A stretch of 64,000 bases of DNA from JAPOUP01 sp965221405 (GTDB lineage Bacteria > Pseudomonadota > Alphaproteobacteria > Rhodobacterales > Rhodobacteraceae), in NCBI GenBank assembly GCA_965221405.1, contig CBDCSE010000002.1:2790001-2854000 (forward strand), written 5' to 3'. The notes below the pieces were generated by a model. The model worked only from the letters and a program-made list of their open reading frames with translations. It did no database searches and was not told where the DNA came from. Positions 53,188-63,033 of the stretch are shown in pieces (position 1 is the stretch's first letter; every line of letters begins with the position of its first letter). Position numbers and translations under genes: made by a program.

Positions 53188-54447
53188 ATGGGGGACATGG
53201 GTTTGTTCTGGTACCGCCTGCTCATAAGCTTCTGCGTGCCGTTTCCGCTGTTATGGTCGCTCTGGAGAGCTGTGGTCGGGCAGGGTGGACTGGCCGACCT
53301 CTCGCAGCGCCTTGGCAGCGGGGATGGCATTGGCGGCGCACTTTGGCTGCACGGAGCGAGCAATGGCGAGCTGACATCGGCCCGTGCGCTTCTGGCGGCC
53401 TTTCGCCAGGAACATCCCGATCATCCGGTGCTTGTGACGGCGAACACGGTCACCGGCCGTGATCTGGCTGCCGGCTGGAATCTTCCCGGCGTCACGGCCC
53501 GGCTCGCGCCGGTTGACCTGCGTTGGGTCCTGAGACGTTTCAATCGCCGCTGGCGTCCGGCCGCGCTTCTGAGCCTGGAGAACGAGTTCTGGCCAAACCG
53601 TATCGTTACGGCCCGTTATCCCGTTCTCTGCGTCGCGGCACGTATGTCCGGGCGTAGCGCCGGGCGCTGGAGCCAATTCCCCGGACTGTGTCACACGGTG
53701 TTGGGACGGGTATCATGGCTGTTCCCGCAGGATGATCGCTCCGCTACCCGCTTTATCTCGCTTGGCCTGGCCCCGGAGTGCCTTGGATGCGCTGTCAGCC
53801 TTAAGTCGGGAGTTAGGCCCCCGCAGCCCGACGCCGCCGCGTTCGCGGCGCTCTCGAAGGCGTTCACACGCCACTCCACGGTTCTCGCGGCCTCGACCCA
53901 TCCCGGTGAGGAGACGATCATTCTCGACGCCTTCGCTGTGGTGCGCGCACGGAAACCCGATCTGAGACTCATTCTCGCTCCCCGCCATCCGCGTCGGGGC
54001 GGTGAGGTGGCGGATATGGCGAAGGCGGCGGGGCTGACCTGTTCGGTTCGCTCGGTGTCCGGCGGTCCCGGGGCTGGGGCGGCGGTCTACATCGCTGACA
54101 CGCTTGGCGAGATGCAGCTCTGGTACGCGCTTGCCGGCATCACGTTGGTTGGCGGATCACTTGTCGACAGAGGCGGCCACACTCCCTACGAGCCGATGCG
54201 CCTTGGTTCCGCGATCCTGCACGGACCGCATGTGAGCAATTTCGCCTCGGCCTACGCCGCACTCGATAGGGTCCGTGGCGCGATTGAGGTCACGGACGCG
54301 AAGTCACTGGCGGATGGAATCGCAGAACTCGACAGGGCCGGACAGACGGCCCAGGCCGATCGGGCGAGTGGCGTGCTGGAGGCGCTGGACACTTCCGCGA
54401 AAGACATACGGATGGTTCTCGATGCCGTGAACCGGTTTCTCGAGTAG
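53188..54447 (+). CDS. waaA: 3-deoxy-D-manno-octulosonic acid transferase, waaA-like
   Basis: 419 residues. Attaches Kdo to lipid IVA at the cytoplasmic face. Signature segments: N-terminal membrane helix (FWYRLLISFCVPFPLLWSLW), GGALWLHGASNGELTSARAL, LENEFWPNRIVTARYPVLCV, AASTHPGEETIILDAF and LVDRGGHTPYEPMRLGSAIL with the conserved Glu. Start at ATG 53188; ATG 53197 is an alternative. lpxK is not found downstream, as might be expected in this group. Confidence 0.9.
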   Translation: MGDMGLFWYRLLISFCVPFPLLWSLWRAVVGQGGLADLSQRLGSGDGIGGALWLHGASNGELTSARALLAAFRQEHPDHPVLVTANTVTGRDLAAGWNLPGVTARLAPVDLRWVLRRFNRRWRPAALLSLENEFWPNRIVTARYPVLCVAARMSGRSAGRWSQFPGLCHTVLGRVSWLFPQDDRSATRFISLGLAPECLGCAVSLKSGVRPPQPDAAAFAALSKAFTRHSTVLAASTHPGEETIILDAFAVVRARKPDLRLILAPRHPRRGGEVADMAKAAGLTCSVRSVSGGPGAGAAVYIADTLGEMQLWYALAGITLVGGSLVDRGGHTPYEPMRLGSAILHGPHVSNFASAYAALDRVRGAIEVTDAKSLADGIAELDRAGQTAQADRASGVLEALDTSAKDIRMVLDAVNRFLE

Positions 54448-55235
54448 GAAACGTCCCATTTCGTGCCATCAGCCGTGACGGTTTCGGTTCCGGTAGGCTC
54501 CCGAAGGTCTGGGAATTACCTCCCCCGTGGACCGCTCAGGCGGAATTCCCGGATGCCTGAAGTCTGGTTGAAGCCGATGCGGAGGGGCGTATCCCTTTGG
54601 CCACTGCCCAGCAGGGTGTGACATCGGCGGGCTGCGGCCTGAGACGCGACCTGATCGAAGAGCTATTACCATGCAGTGGCGACCGAGTTTGCCGGTTCCA
54701 GGTTCGCCGCGGGGCTTCCCCGGGCTCCTTTCGTGTCATGGAAGTAAGCGTTTCGTCAGGGACGTGATTGCGAGAGAGGTCCGGATTGGTGATTGTCCAC
54801 GGACGAGGCTCCTCGTCCGCCAGTCTCATTCACGCAATCTGGGCATGGATCTCCTGAGCGCTGGCTTCGGGTTGGTTCCACTTTTCAGCCCGCGGTGTAT
54901 GGACCCTTCTGCCCGAACCGCGGGTACCGACTCCCGCGGGCAAAATACTCTCGGCGCGAGTCCGAGGAATGATCGGTAGCGCCGAAACGGTCCCGGGTTG
55001 GATGCCAGAGTCGAATTCCTGTGGGAGTCCATGTTACGGTCAGGGGGTGAATTGAAATGCCGGATCCGCCTCTGAAACGTGTCGGGCTTTTGGTGGCCCC
55101 TTCTTTCGGGCGCATGATCGCCACCTCCGGACCACTGGACACGGAGCGTTCTCATCGTGATCGGCGAGCCTGCGGCGGTATGATCGTCGACAGGCCCTTA
55201 TCCAATGAACATATGCGCTTTCGTCCTACGGCCGT
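54448..55235. other. 788 bases without a recognised gene
   Basis: Several short frames are present on both strands; none resembles a known family. No terminator of the hairpin-plus-T type is seen after waaA. Confidence 0.4.
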
Positions 55236-55571
55236 TCACCCGTGTGTGGCTTGAGCGGAAGAAGGGCCCGCCCGCCGCTTGCCATAAATGTCTGTCAGGC
55301 TGCGGACATCGATCCGATCCTCCCGACGACGGGCCCGGGCGAGGTCGTGAGCCATCTGGCGGCGCAGCCAGAACTCGGCATTTGACCAACCTGCCCGTTC
55401 AAGGCGGATCGCCATTTCGGGAGAGATGCCCGCATGGCCGTTCAGGACCCGCGACAGTGTATGGCGGGCAACACCGAACGCTCGGGCCGCTTCGGTTACG
55501 CTCAGCCCAAGCGGCTCAAGGCAGTTCTCCCGGATGCCGCGTCCGGGATGGGAGGGATCCCTCATCGCCAT
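55236..55571 (-). CDS. higA: HigA-type antitoxin
   Basis: 111 residues: HPGRGIRENCLEPLGLSVTE and AARAFGVARHTLSRVLNGHAGI with ISPEMAIRLERAGWSNAEFWL, the classic HigA helix-turn-helix antitoxin. It represses its operon and sequesters HigB. It lies 14 bases after the higB remnant, toxin first, as in typical higBA pairs. Confidence 0.92.
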   Translation of the reverse strand: MAMRDPSHPGRGIRENCLEPLGLSVTEAARAFGVARHTLSRVLNGHAGISPEMAIRLERAGWSNAEFWLRRQMAHDLARARRREDRIDVRSLTDIYGKRRAGPSSAQATHG

Positions 55572-55585
55572 GTTCTTGCCTTCCC

Positions 55586-55841
55586 TTAGTGGTAGTCGGT
55601 CAGGTCGACGTCATCGTTCCCGAAGCGGAACGTCACCCGCCAGTTTCCGGAAACCGGTATCCTCCAGCATCCCTTGAGGTTGCCTTTCAGCGGGTGAAGC
55701 CGATAGCCGGGCAGATCGACATCCGAAGGCCTGCTGGCTTCGTCGAGATCGGCCAGCGCAAGGCGGACGCGATCCGCCAGATTGGCTCCCACCCCGCTCG
55801 TACATCCGCCTGAGACCCCTATGACGAAAGCTCCGGATCAT
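55586..55841 (-). pseudogene. higB: HigB-type toxin with a frameshift
   Basis: The start MIRSFRHRGLRRMYERG is in one frame from ATG 55841; the rest (GANLADRVRLALADLDEASR, LPGYRLHPLKGNLKGCWRI, SGNWRVTFRFGNDDVDLTDY) is in the next frame to 55586. The break is in a G-rich run near 55794, where one base is missing. Joined, it would be a standard 84-residue HigB mRNA interferase. Either the toxin is inactivated or this is a sequencing error. Confidence 0.75.
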
Positions 55842-56639
55842 GGTTCTCCGTATCTTATACCGTTACGCGGCACAATGCCGGATATCGGGTATATTCGCGT
55901 GCGCAGGTGCGGCGATCCGCAATCATGGGCGCTGGAAAGCCGTGGACGGGCGGCGGGACGGCGGACGTCAGCTGACCCGGACAGCCTTTCGGATATGATC
56001 CTGGAGCGCCTTAGGTGAGGGATCACGGCGTTGAAGCGCACCGAACCTGAAGCGTTCCTTCGCAAGGAGACAAGCCGCCCCGTCTCCGTCAGTCGCCGGG
56101 ACGTTCCATCGCGGCGACCGCGACCGCCCCTGAATTCACCGGGCCGATCCACATGCCGGTCACCCGGGGTTGCAGAGACCTGGAGCGCGAGATTCAGGGC
56201 CTGCGAACAGAACCTCAGACGGTCGGGACCGCGAGCTGACCACGCTGCCACACGGAGCCGGTGGTTTCGCGGAGAAGGTCATCCGGCAGTTTGTCCTGAG
56301 CGCGCCCTGGCCGCAGACCACCGGCATTGAGATTCCGCGGAACGCCATGCCGGTGAGGGAGATCGCGTCGCGGGCCACTCACGGAAGGTCCGTTGGAGAT
56401 CGCCCTCCGGCTGCGGGGCGGGGCCGATGCGGAGGGAGAATCTCCGCAGCATTACGCCGCCGCTTGAGCGCTCCGTCCTCGGCGGCGGCGATTCACCCGG
56501 TGGTCGGGCCAGTCGCGGCGTCGTGACAGCCGACGGCCCCTAGATTATACTTCGAAACGAATGCAGTATCTCATATTGGCCTTGATTCGACATGGCGGAA
56601 AAAGCGCCGGGAAGCATCGTGAACGAATGGGAGAAAGAC
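55842..56639. other. Upstream region of the Liv cluster, about 800 bases
   Basis: No credible gene. Codon-like but interrupted frames (for example around 56160-56240, DLEREIQGLRTE) suggest debris of an older gene. GGAGAAAGAC right before 56640 is the ribosome binding site of livK. Confidence 0.4.
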
Positions 56640-57848
56640 ATGTTTTACCGAAGTCTCGTTAAACTGGCCGCGACAGGCGCGGTGGCGGCTGGACTCATGA
56701 CGGCAGGCGCGGCACTTGCCCAGGACGTCATCAAAGTTGGCGCGATCGCACCCAAGACCGGCCCCCTTGCGGGCGGTGCGGTCGTTACGCAATGGCCGAA
56801 CATCCGTTTGTGGGTGGAGCAGGTCAATGCCCGCGGCGGTCTCGACGTGGGTGGCAGCAAAATGACCATCGAGCTGATCGAGTATGACGACAAGACCAAT
56901 CCGGGCGAACATATCAAGCTGGCTCAGCGCCTTGCCGAACAGGACAGGGTGGATTTCGTTGTCGCGCCCTACGGTACGGGGTTCAACATCGCCGCCGCGC
57001 CGATCTACGGTCGCTACGGCTATCCCATGGTCGCCGTCTCCGCCATCACCGACAAGATGGATGAGCTCACGGCACGGTATCCCAACCTCTTCTTCACGCT
57101 GGGTACGACGACGGCATTCGTCGAAGGCGTGCGGGACATTCTGGTGGAACAGCGCGAAGCGGGCGCCATCGGAAACGAGGTCGCGATGGTCAACGTTGCC
57201 GACGCTTTCGGGATCGAGCTGTCGGACCGTGCGCGCGAACTCTTCACCGAGGCGGGATTTGAGCTTGTCTATGACAAGTCCTATCCCCTTGGCACGCCTG
57301 ACCTGAGCCCGGTTATGAAGGGCGCGAAGGCTTCGGGCGCGGGAGCGTTCGTGGCCTGGTCCTATCCGCCGGACAGCTTTGGCCTTGCCGAACAGGCCAT
57401 TGTCGAAGATCTGGATGTGGCCGTCTACTATTCGGCGGTTGCCACCAGCTTCCCATCCTTCTTTGGCGCCTTTGGCAACAAGATCAACAACGTGCTTGGC
57501 GCGGGCGGCACCAACGTGGACGACCCGGCCATCGCCGAGTACCGCAGGGCCCACATGGAAATCACCGGAGAGGTGGCGGACTATTGGGCGTCTGCCAATA
57601 CCTACGCGGCGCTGCAGATCCTGGAACAGGCGATTGTAGGTGCCGGAACACTCGACCGCGATGTGGTAACCCAATACATCAAGGACAACAGTTTCGACAC
57701 GGTAATGGGTACGCTCAGCTTCAAGAACAACTTCTCCAACACCTTCTGGTCCGTCGGCCAGTGGCAGGATGGAGTGTTCCGCGGAGTCAAGGGCTCCAAT
57801 GTCGAAGGGACGGTGCCGGTGCGTCTGAAAGACGGCTGGGCCGAATAG
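56640..57848 (+). CDS. livK: Branched-chain amino-acid-type ABC substrate-binding protein
   Basis: 402 residues, Leu/Ile/Val-binding-protein family. Signal peptide MFYRSLVKLAATGAVAAGLM then TAGAALAQ; mature part with AIAPKTGPLAGGAVVTQWPN, and a C-terminal GTLSFKNNFSNTFWSVGQWQD. The two-domain fold binds an amino acid or, in this subgroup, often an aromatic or other acid. Start ATG 56640 with GGAGA upstream; an in-frame ATG at 56592 adds an unlikely hydrophilic leader. First gene of a full livKHMGF set plus dehydrogenases. Confidence 0.9.
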   Translation: MFYRSLVKLAATGAVAAGLMTAGAALAQDVIKVGAIAPKTGPLAGGAVVTQWPNIRLWVEQVNARGGLDVGGSKMTIELIEYDDKTNPGEHIKLAQRLAEQDRVDFVVAPYGTGFNIAAAPIYGRYGYPMVAVSAITDKMDELTARYPNLFFTLGTTTAFVEGVRDILVEQREAGAIGNEVAMVNVADAFGIELSDRARELFTEAGFELVYDKSYPLGTPDLSPVMKGAKASGAGAFVAWSYPPDSFGLAEQAIVEDLDVAVYYSAVATSFPSFFGAFGNKINNVLGAGGTNVDDPAIAEYRRAHMEITGEVADYWASANTYAALQILEQAIVGAGTLDRDVVTQYIKDNSFDTVMGTLSFKNNFSNTFWSVGQWQDGVFRGVKGSNVEGTVPVRLKDGWAE

Positions 57849-57861
57849 TCCCCGAGCCTGG

Positions 57862-57885
57862 CGCCCGGCGCAGCGACGCCGGGCG
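57862..57885 (+). promoter_or_regulatory. Stem-loop between livK and livH
   Basis: CGCCCGGCG (57862-57870) and CGCCGGGCG (57877-57885) form a 9-bp GC stem with a 6-base loop in the 57-base gap after livK. It may protect the livK message, as many binding-protein genes are expressed above their permeases. No T-run follows. Confidence 0.65.
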
Positions 57886-57905
57886 ACCGCTCGCGGAAAC
57901 CGAAG

Positions 57906-58772
57906 ATGCTGGACATTCTGGTCTCCGGCCTCCTGCTTTCAGGCACCTACGCCCTGGTCGCCATGGGCCTGAACCTGCAGTACGGCGTGGCCCGGATCAT
58001 GAACCTCGCGAATGGCGAGGTGCTGGTGTTGGGCGCGTTGGCGGCGTTCTGGCTTTACACCACCGCACAGGTCAGCCCACTCCTGACGGTGATCCTCGTG
58101 ATCCCCGTAAGTTTCGTCGGTAACTGGCTTGTCTATCGCTTCCTGCTGACGCCGCTCGTGCGTCGGGCCAGTTCGCAAGGGGCGCTTGAAGTGGATTCGA
58201 TCCTCGCCACATTTGGAATGTCCTTCATCATCATCGGCCTGATGATCTCGGTTGAGGGCGGGTTCTTCGCCTACAACTATCTCAGTGAACCCGTTTCGAT
58301 CATTGGCTCGACAACCTCGTTGAACCGGGTACTGGCCTTCGCGATAGCCGTGCTGATCGGCGCCGCCCTGTACCTTTGGCTTAACCTGAGCCGGGCCGGT
58401 GTCGCGGTGCGGGCCGTTTCGGTATCAACCGAAGCTTCCGGACTGGTCGGCATCAACGTCCCGCGCGTCTCGGCACTGGCATTCGCGCTCGGAGGCGCGA
58501 TCACCGCTGTGGGCGGCGCATTAATCTCGACGTTCATCACCCTTGACGCCTTCATCGGCGTGGTTTTCACCATGAAGGCCCTGATCATAGTGATCATGGG
58601 TGGCGTCGGAGACATCCGCGGAGCCATAGTGGCTGCCGTCATCTTCGGCGTCGTGGAGACGGCGGTCGCCAGCCTGGTTGACCCGGGGCTTACGCTCGCG
58701 GCCGCATATCTGATCTTCGTCCTGATCCTCCTCTTCCGCCCGCAGGGCCTGTTCGGAAGGCGCACCGCATGA
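57906..58772 (+). CDS. livH: Branched-chain amino-acid ABC permease LivH
   Basis: 288 residues, eight membrane segments. GTYALVAMGLNLQYGVARIMNLANGE near the N-terminus and MKALIIVIMGGVGDIRGAIV and ARYA-type end RPQGLFGRRTA near the C-terminus are LivH features. Its ATG lies 57 bases after livK, and its stop overlaps livM (ATGA). Confidence 0.93.
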   Translation: MLDILVSGLLLSGTYALVAMGLNLQYGVARIMNLANGEVLVLGALAAFWLYTTAQVSPLLTVILVIPVSFVGNWLVYRFLLTPLVRRASSQGALEVDSILATFGMSFIIIGLMISVEGGFFAYNYLSEPVSIIGSTTSLNRVLAFAIAVLIGAALYLWLNLSRAGVAVRAVSVSTEASGLVGINVPRVSALAFALGGAITAVGGALISTFITLDAFIGVVFTMKALIIVIMGGVGDIRGAIVAAVIFGVVETAVASLVDPGLTLAAAYLIFVLILLFRPQGLFGRRTA

Positions 58773-59701
58773 AGTCCGCGAGCTGGACAGAGCTCCTGTG
58801 CGCAGCCGTTCTCGTGGCGCTTGCGGCGCTGTTCCCGCTGGGGGCGAACGGCTACTGGCTGTCCATCGGCGTGACGGCGATGATGTACATTGCCCTGGCC
58901 ACCTCCTGGGCGCTGTTTTCCGGCCCGACGCATTACATCTCGCTCGCAACCGGCGCGTTTTTCGGAGTGGGCGGATACCTCGTTGGCACGGGAATGAGCG
59001 ACTACACCCAGCCTTTCTGGGTCATGGCGGCAATTTCCCCGATTGTCGGTGCAATCCTCGCGGCGCTTATCGGCCTTGCCACCCTGCGCCTGTCGGGCGT
59101 CTACTTCGTGATCTTCACTCTCGGACTGGCAGAGATGATCCGCAATGTCGTCAGCTGGGTGCAGAACAACTTCCTTGGCAGCCGCGGGCTCTACGTGCTG
59201 ACGGACCTGCGCGACCAGCACATCTTCTGGATGCTGTTGGCCGTCGCCGCCGTGGTCTACATGCTGGGCTGGTGGGTCAACAGATCCCGCATCGGCTTTG
59301 CGTTGCGTATAATCGGCGGCGACGAAACCGTCGCGCGCCACGTGGGCATCAATACCGCGACGGCCAAGGTCATCCTCTTCACCACAACCGGCTTTTTTGC
59401 CGCCCTTGTCGGTGCCCTGATCGCGCCGAGGTGGAGTTACATCGAGCCGAACCAGGTTTTCTCTCCCCAGCTGAGCTTCCTCGTGGTCATCATGGCGCTC
59501 CTGGGCGGGTCCGGCAGGCTCTGGGGGCCGCTGGTGGGCGTGATCCCCTTCACGATCATCTGGGAATGGGTCGCGATCCAGTTTCCTAACCAGTCGACGC
59601 TTTTTCTCGGGATCTGCTTCCTGCTGATCGTCTACGTCCTGCCCAACGGAGTCGTCGGACGGATCGGGGAGCTGCACGCGCGGATCAGGGGGCGCACTTG
59701 A
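58769..59701 (+). CDS. livM: Branched-chain amino-acid ABC permease LivM
   Basis: 310 residues with about nine membrane helices. Segments FSGPTHYISLATGAFFGVGG, RLSGVYFVIFTLGLAEMIRN and MALLGGSGRLWGPLVGVIP are typical of LivM. Overlaps livH by ATGA and livG by a TTGA-type junction. Confidence 0.93.
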   Translation: MKSASWTELLCAAVLVALAALFPLGANGYWLSIGVTAMMYIALATSWALFSGPTHYISLATGAFFGVGGYLVGTGMSDYTQPFWVMAAISPIVGAILAALIGLATLRLSGVYFVIFTLGLAEMIRNVVSWVQNNFLGSRGLYVLTDLRDQHIFWMLLAVAAVVYMLGWWVNRSRIGFALRIIGGDETVARHVGINTATAKVILFTTTGFFAALVGALIAPRWSYIEPNQVFSPQLSFLVVIMALLGGSGRLWGPLVGVIPFTIIWEWVAIQFPNQSTLFLGICFLLIVYVLPNGVVGRIGELHARIRGRT

Positions 59702-60435
59702 GGCAGTCGGGCGCAGTCCTGTCCGTGAGGGGCGTGACCAAGCGCTTCGGCGGCCTGGTCGCGGTGTCGCGCCTGTCCTTCGATGTGGCGGAGCATCAGA
59801 TGGTGGGTCTCATAGGCCCCAACGGCTCCGGCAAGACCACGGTCCTGAACATGATTTCCGGCGCACTGAAGCCGACCGAGGGTCGGATTTCGATGCGGGG
59901 AAGCAATATCTCCGACTTATCCGCGCAGAAAATCGCGCGTGAGGGCGTAGGCCGGACATTCCAGCTGGTGCGGCTCCTGCCAGGCCTGACCGTGCTGGAA
60001 AACGTGATCGCGGGCGCCGTATACGGCCACCGCCGACGATGGGGCCGTGAGGCGGAGGATTTCGCCCATGGCCTTCTCGACCGCGTGGGTATGGACGCGA
60101 TGGGCCACGTGCCGATATCGTCGCTCACCTACATCGACCAAAAGCGTGTGGAGCTCGCGCGCACGCTCGCCGGGGAACCGCAGGTGCTGCTGCTTGACGA
60201 ATGGCTGGCGGGGTTGAACCCGACCGAGCTGGAAGCCGGAATCGAGCTGATCCACGCGTTGCGTGAAGAGGGCCGCACCGTTGTGCTTGTCGAACACGTG
60301 ATGGACGCGATCCGCTCGCTCTGCGACCGATGCGTCGTGATGTCTTCGGGTACCAAGATCGCCGAAGGCAGCCCGGATGAGGTGCTTGGCGACAGGGACG
60401 TCATCCGCGCCTACCTGGGTGACGAAGATGCTTGA
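59698..60435 (+). CDS. livG: Branched-chain amino-acid ABC ATPase LivG
   Basis: 245 residues. Walker A GPNGSGKTT, signature LTYIDQKRVELARTLA (this subgroup's variant of LSGGQ), Walker B VLLLDEWLAGL and H-loop VLVEHVMDA; the last two are the LivG pattern. Starts with TTG 59698 overlapping the livM stop, ends inside livF start region (8 bases). Confidence 0.93.
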   Translation: MRQSGAVLSVRGVTKRFGGLVAVSRLSFDVAEHQMVGLIGPNGSGKTTVLNMISGALKPTEGRISMRGSNISDLSAQKIAREGVGRTFQLVRLLPGLTVLENVIAGAVYGHRRRWGREAEDFAHGLLDRVGMDAMGHVPISSLTYIDQKRVELARTLAGEPQVLLLDEWLAGLNPTELEAGIELIHALREEGRTVVLVEHVMDAIRSLCDRCVVMSSGTKIAEGSPDEVLGDRDVIRAYLGDEDA

Positions 60436-61552
60436 GGTGAAGGGCCTTTCCGCCGCCTACGGCCAGCACCTGTCCCTGGATGACGTGTCGCTTTCGATTG
60501 CGCCGGGCGAGATTGTCGTGATCCTCGGCGCGAACGGTGCCGGCAAGTCAACGCTCCTGCGCGCGATCGCCAGCATTTGCGATGGCAAGGTTTCTGGCGA
60601 GATCCGGTTGGGAGCCGATGCGTTGACCGGGCTGAGCCCCGACGAAATCGTCGAGAAGGGTGTGGTTCTCGTGCCCGAGGGACGCGGGATTTTCGGCGAT
60701 CTGTCAGTGAAGGAAAACCTCCTTCTTGGGGCCTATCCTGCCCGTGCCCGGGACAGCGAGCGGGAGAACCTTGACCGCGTCCTCGACCTCTTTCCGACGC
60801 TGCGGGAACGTCAGGGCCAGGTCGCGCGAACCATGTCGGGCGGCGAACAGCAGATGCTGGCCATCGGGCGCGCGATGATGTCGGCGCCACAGATCCTGAT
60901 GCTCGATGAACCATCTCTCGGTCTCTCGCCTCTGCTCTGCCGGGAACTGTTCCAGAACCTTGCCCAGGTGAAGGCGCTCGGTATCGGGGTGCTGCTTGTC
61001 GAACAGAACGCAAAGCAGAGCCTTGCGATCGCGGATCGAGGATACCTGCTGGAGAACACGCGGATCGTCCATGAGGACACGGCGGCCCGGCTTGCAGGCG
61101 ACCCGGCGGTGCAAAAGGCATATCTGGGCGGTGGCGGGCAAAGGGCACCTGCACCCTCCGCACCGGAACCCGCGCCGGTCCCGGGCGTACCTGCCATTGG
61201 AGTTCGTCGGCAGCCGCAGCGCAGCGCGGACCAGCAGGCCGGGTTGTCGATCACGGAGCTGGTTGCGAGGGCCACCCGCCAATCCGCAAGGGCGTCCAGC
61301 CAGGCTCCTGCTGGGTTTGGCGCGGCCGCCGACCGGCTGGCGAGCGACCGGCTGGAGGTCGTGATGAAAGGCATTGAGGAGGCCGCGAACGCCGCCCGAA
61401 GCCGCTCGACATACGCCGCGAAACCTACGCTCGCGCGGACGCAGGCGGCCTATCCGCAACAGACCAACCGTCCGCCCGTGATCGAGGTATACCGACGCCC
61501 GCGGGTGGAGGTCTACCGTCGCCGCCCATCGGGCGAATTTGAGAGGGAGTGA
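60428..61552 (+). CDS. livF: Branched-chain amino-acid ABC ATPase LivF with a long C-terminal extension
   Basis: 374 residues. The first 235 or so are normal LivF: Walker A GANGAGKST, PEGRGIFGDLSVKENLLLGA, TMSGGEQQMLAIGRAMM, Walker B ILMLDEPSLGLSP, VEQNAKQSL. A further 135 residues follow, rich in Pro, Ala and Arg, with a helical piece (AADRLASDRLEVVMKGIEEA) and a repeat VIEVYRRPRVEVYRRRP near the end. LivF is usually 230-250 residues. The extension is in frame and ends just before the aldehyde dehydrogenase ATG, so it is not a frameshift artefact at the junction. Its role is unknown. Confidence 0.9.
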   Translation: MLEVKGLSAAYGQHLSLDDVSLSIAPGEIVVILGANGAGKSTLLRAIASICDGKVSGEIRLGADALTGLSPDEIVEKGVVLVPEGRGIFGDLSVKENLLLGAYPARARDSERENLDRVLDLFPTLRERQGQVARTMSGGEQQMLAIGRAMMSAPQILMLDEPSLGLSPLLCRELFQNLAQVKALGIGVLLVEQNAKQSLAIADRGYLLENTRIVHEDTAARLAGDPAVQKAYLGGGGQRAPAPSAPEPAPVPGVPAIGVRRQPQRSADQQAGLSITELVARATRQSARASSQAPAGFGAAADRLASDRLEVVMKGIEEAANAARSRSTYAAKPTLARTQAAYPQQTNRPPVIEVYRRPRVEVYRRRPSGEFERE

Positions 61553-61553
61553 C

Positions 61554-63029
61554 ATGCTCGACCAGGCAAATGCCGCCCCGGACATCAAGGGACTTTATAT
61601 CAATGGCCAGTGGCGACAGCCCGCGGGACAGTTCGACGATCTCAACCCTTCTGACGGAAGCGTCTGGGCGCGCGTGCCTGATGCGGGAGCGGTAGAGACC
61701 CGCGCCGCGATTGAGGCCGCTCAGGCGGCCTTTCAGGATTGGTCGAACCGGCCGTTTCAGGACCGTGCGCGCCTGATGTCGGGAATCGCCGACGTCTGGG
61801 AAGGTCGCGTTTCCGATTTCGTGGCGGCAGTTCAGCACGAAGGGGGCGGTCACTACGGCAAGGGGATGTTCGAAGCGGGCCACGTGGCCGAGACCTTCCG
61901 CGCGGCGGCGGCGCTCTGTTACGCCGCGATCGGTGAGGTCCTGCCCTCTCAGCATGGAAAGGTTTCCACCGCAGTGAGGGTGCCCATGGGTGTGATCGGG
62001 GTGATCAGCCCGTGGAACGTGCCGGGGATCCTGACCTCGCGCGGGATTGCCTTCGCGCTCGCCGCCGGCAACACGATCGTGCTGAAACCGTCGGAGGAAA
62101 CCCCTTACGCCGGCGGCCTGATCTTTGCCGAGGTGCTGGAGGAGGCCGACGTGCCACCGGGCGTCTTCAACGTCATCACCGCGTCCCGCGGCAACACGCC
62201 GGCGGTTGGGGACGAGTTGATCGACAATCCGTCGGTGAAGGGGATTTCCTTCACCGGTTCCACTGCCGTCGGCCGGATGATCGCGGCCAAGTGTGGGGCA
62301 CATCTCAAGAAATGCTGCATCGAGCTTGGCGGCAAGGACAGCCTGATCGTTCTTGAAGACGCGGACATGGAGCGGGCGACCTCATCGGCGAGCTTCGGAT
62401 CGTTCATGCACCAGGGCCAGATCTGCATGAGCGTTGAGAAGGTGCTTGTCCAGGAAGGCGTCTACGCCGAGTTCCTGCAGAAATTCGTCGCCCGCAGCGC
62501 CAGGCTGAAGACGGGCAACGTGGCCGACAGGTCCGTCACCATAGGCCCATTGATCAACGACCGCCAGGCCGCCCGCGTTGCGGCGCAGATTGACGACGCG
62601 GTGGCGAAAGGCGCAAAGGTTGCGCTCGGCGGCACGGTGAACGGGCGATATGTGGAGCCGACGGTCCTGACGGACGTGACGCCGCAAATGGACGTCTGGA
62701 ACGAGGAAACATTCGGTCCGCTTGCCGTCGTCGTGCCGTTCCGTACGGACTCGGAGGCGATCGCCATGTCAAATGACACGGAATACGGGCTGTCGGCAGG
62801 GATCATCTCGCGGAACGAGGATCGGGCCATGGCCATCGCCCGGCAGCTGGAAACCGGCATGGCGCACATCAACTGTTCGTCCATCAACGACGAATGCCAC
62901 GCGCCCTTTGGCGGCACAAAGGCAAGCGGTGTCGGCCGCCATGGGGGCAGATGGGCGATGGAGACGTTCATGGAAACCCGCTGGATCACACTCGACAGGG
63001 GGGGCCGGCCGTATCCGCCGGTGTTTTGA
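61554..63029 (+). CDS. Aldehyde dehydrogenase (benzaldehyde/salicylaldehyde type likely)
   Basis: 491 residues of the ALDH superfamily, NAD(P)-dependent. PWNVPGILTSRGIAFALAAG near residue 160, FTGSTAVGRMIAAKCG, ELGGKDSLIVLEDADME (catalytic Glu) and HQGQICMS (catalytic Cys) are intact, with EETFGPLAVVVPFR. Neighbouring an SDR of the coniferyl-alcohol dehydrogenase type, it would oxidise the resulting aldehyde to an acid. Start ATG 61554 directly after the livF stop (TGACATG) with a GAGGGAG upstream. Confidence 0.9.
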   Translation: MLDQANAAPDIKGLYINGQWRQPAGQFDDLNPSDGSVWARVPDAGAVETRAAIEAAQAAFQDWSNRPFQDRARLMSGIADVWEGRVSDFVAAVQHEGGGHYGKGMFEAGHVAETFRAAAALCYAAIGEVLPSQHGKVSTAVRVPMGVIGVISPWNVPGILTSRGIAFALAAGNTIVLKPSEETPYAGGLIFAEVLEEADVPPGVFNVITASRGNTPAVGDELIDNPSVKGISFTGSTAVGRMIAAKCGAHLKKCCIELGGKDSLIVLEDADMERATSSASFGSFMHQGQICMSVEKVLVQEGVYAEFLQKFVARSARLKTGNVADRSVTIGPLINDRQAARVAAQIDDAVAKGAKVALGGTVNGRYVEPTVLTDVTPQMDVWNEETFGPLAVVVPFRTDSEAIAMSNDTEYGLSAGIISRNEDRAMAIARQLETGMAHINCSSINDECHAPFGGTKASGVGRHGGRWAMETFMETRWITLDRGGRPYPPVF

Positions 63030-63033
63030 GTTC

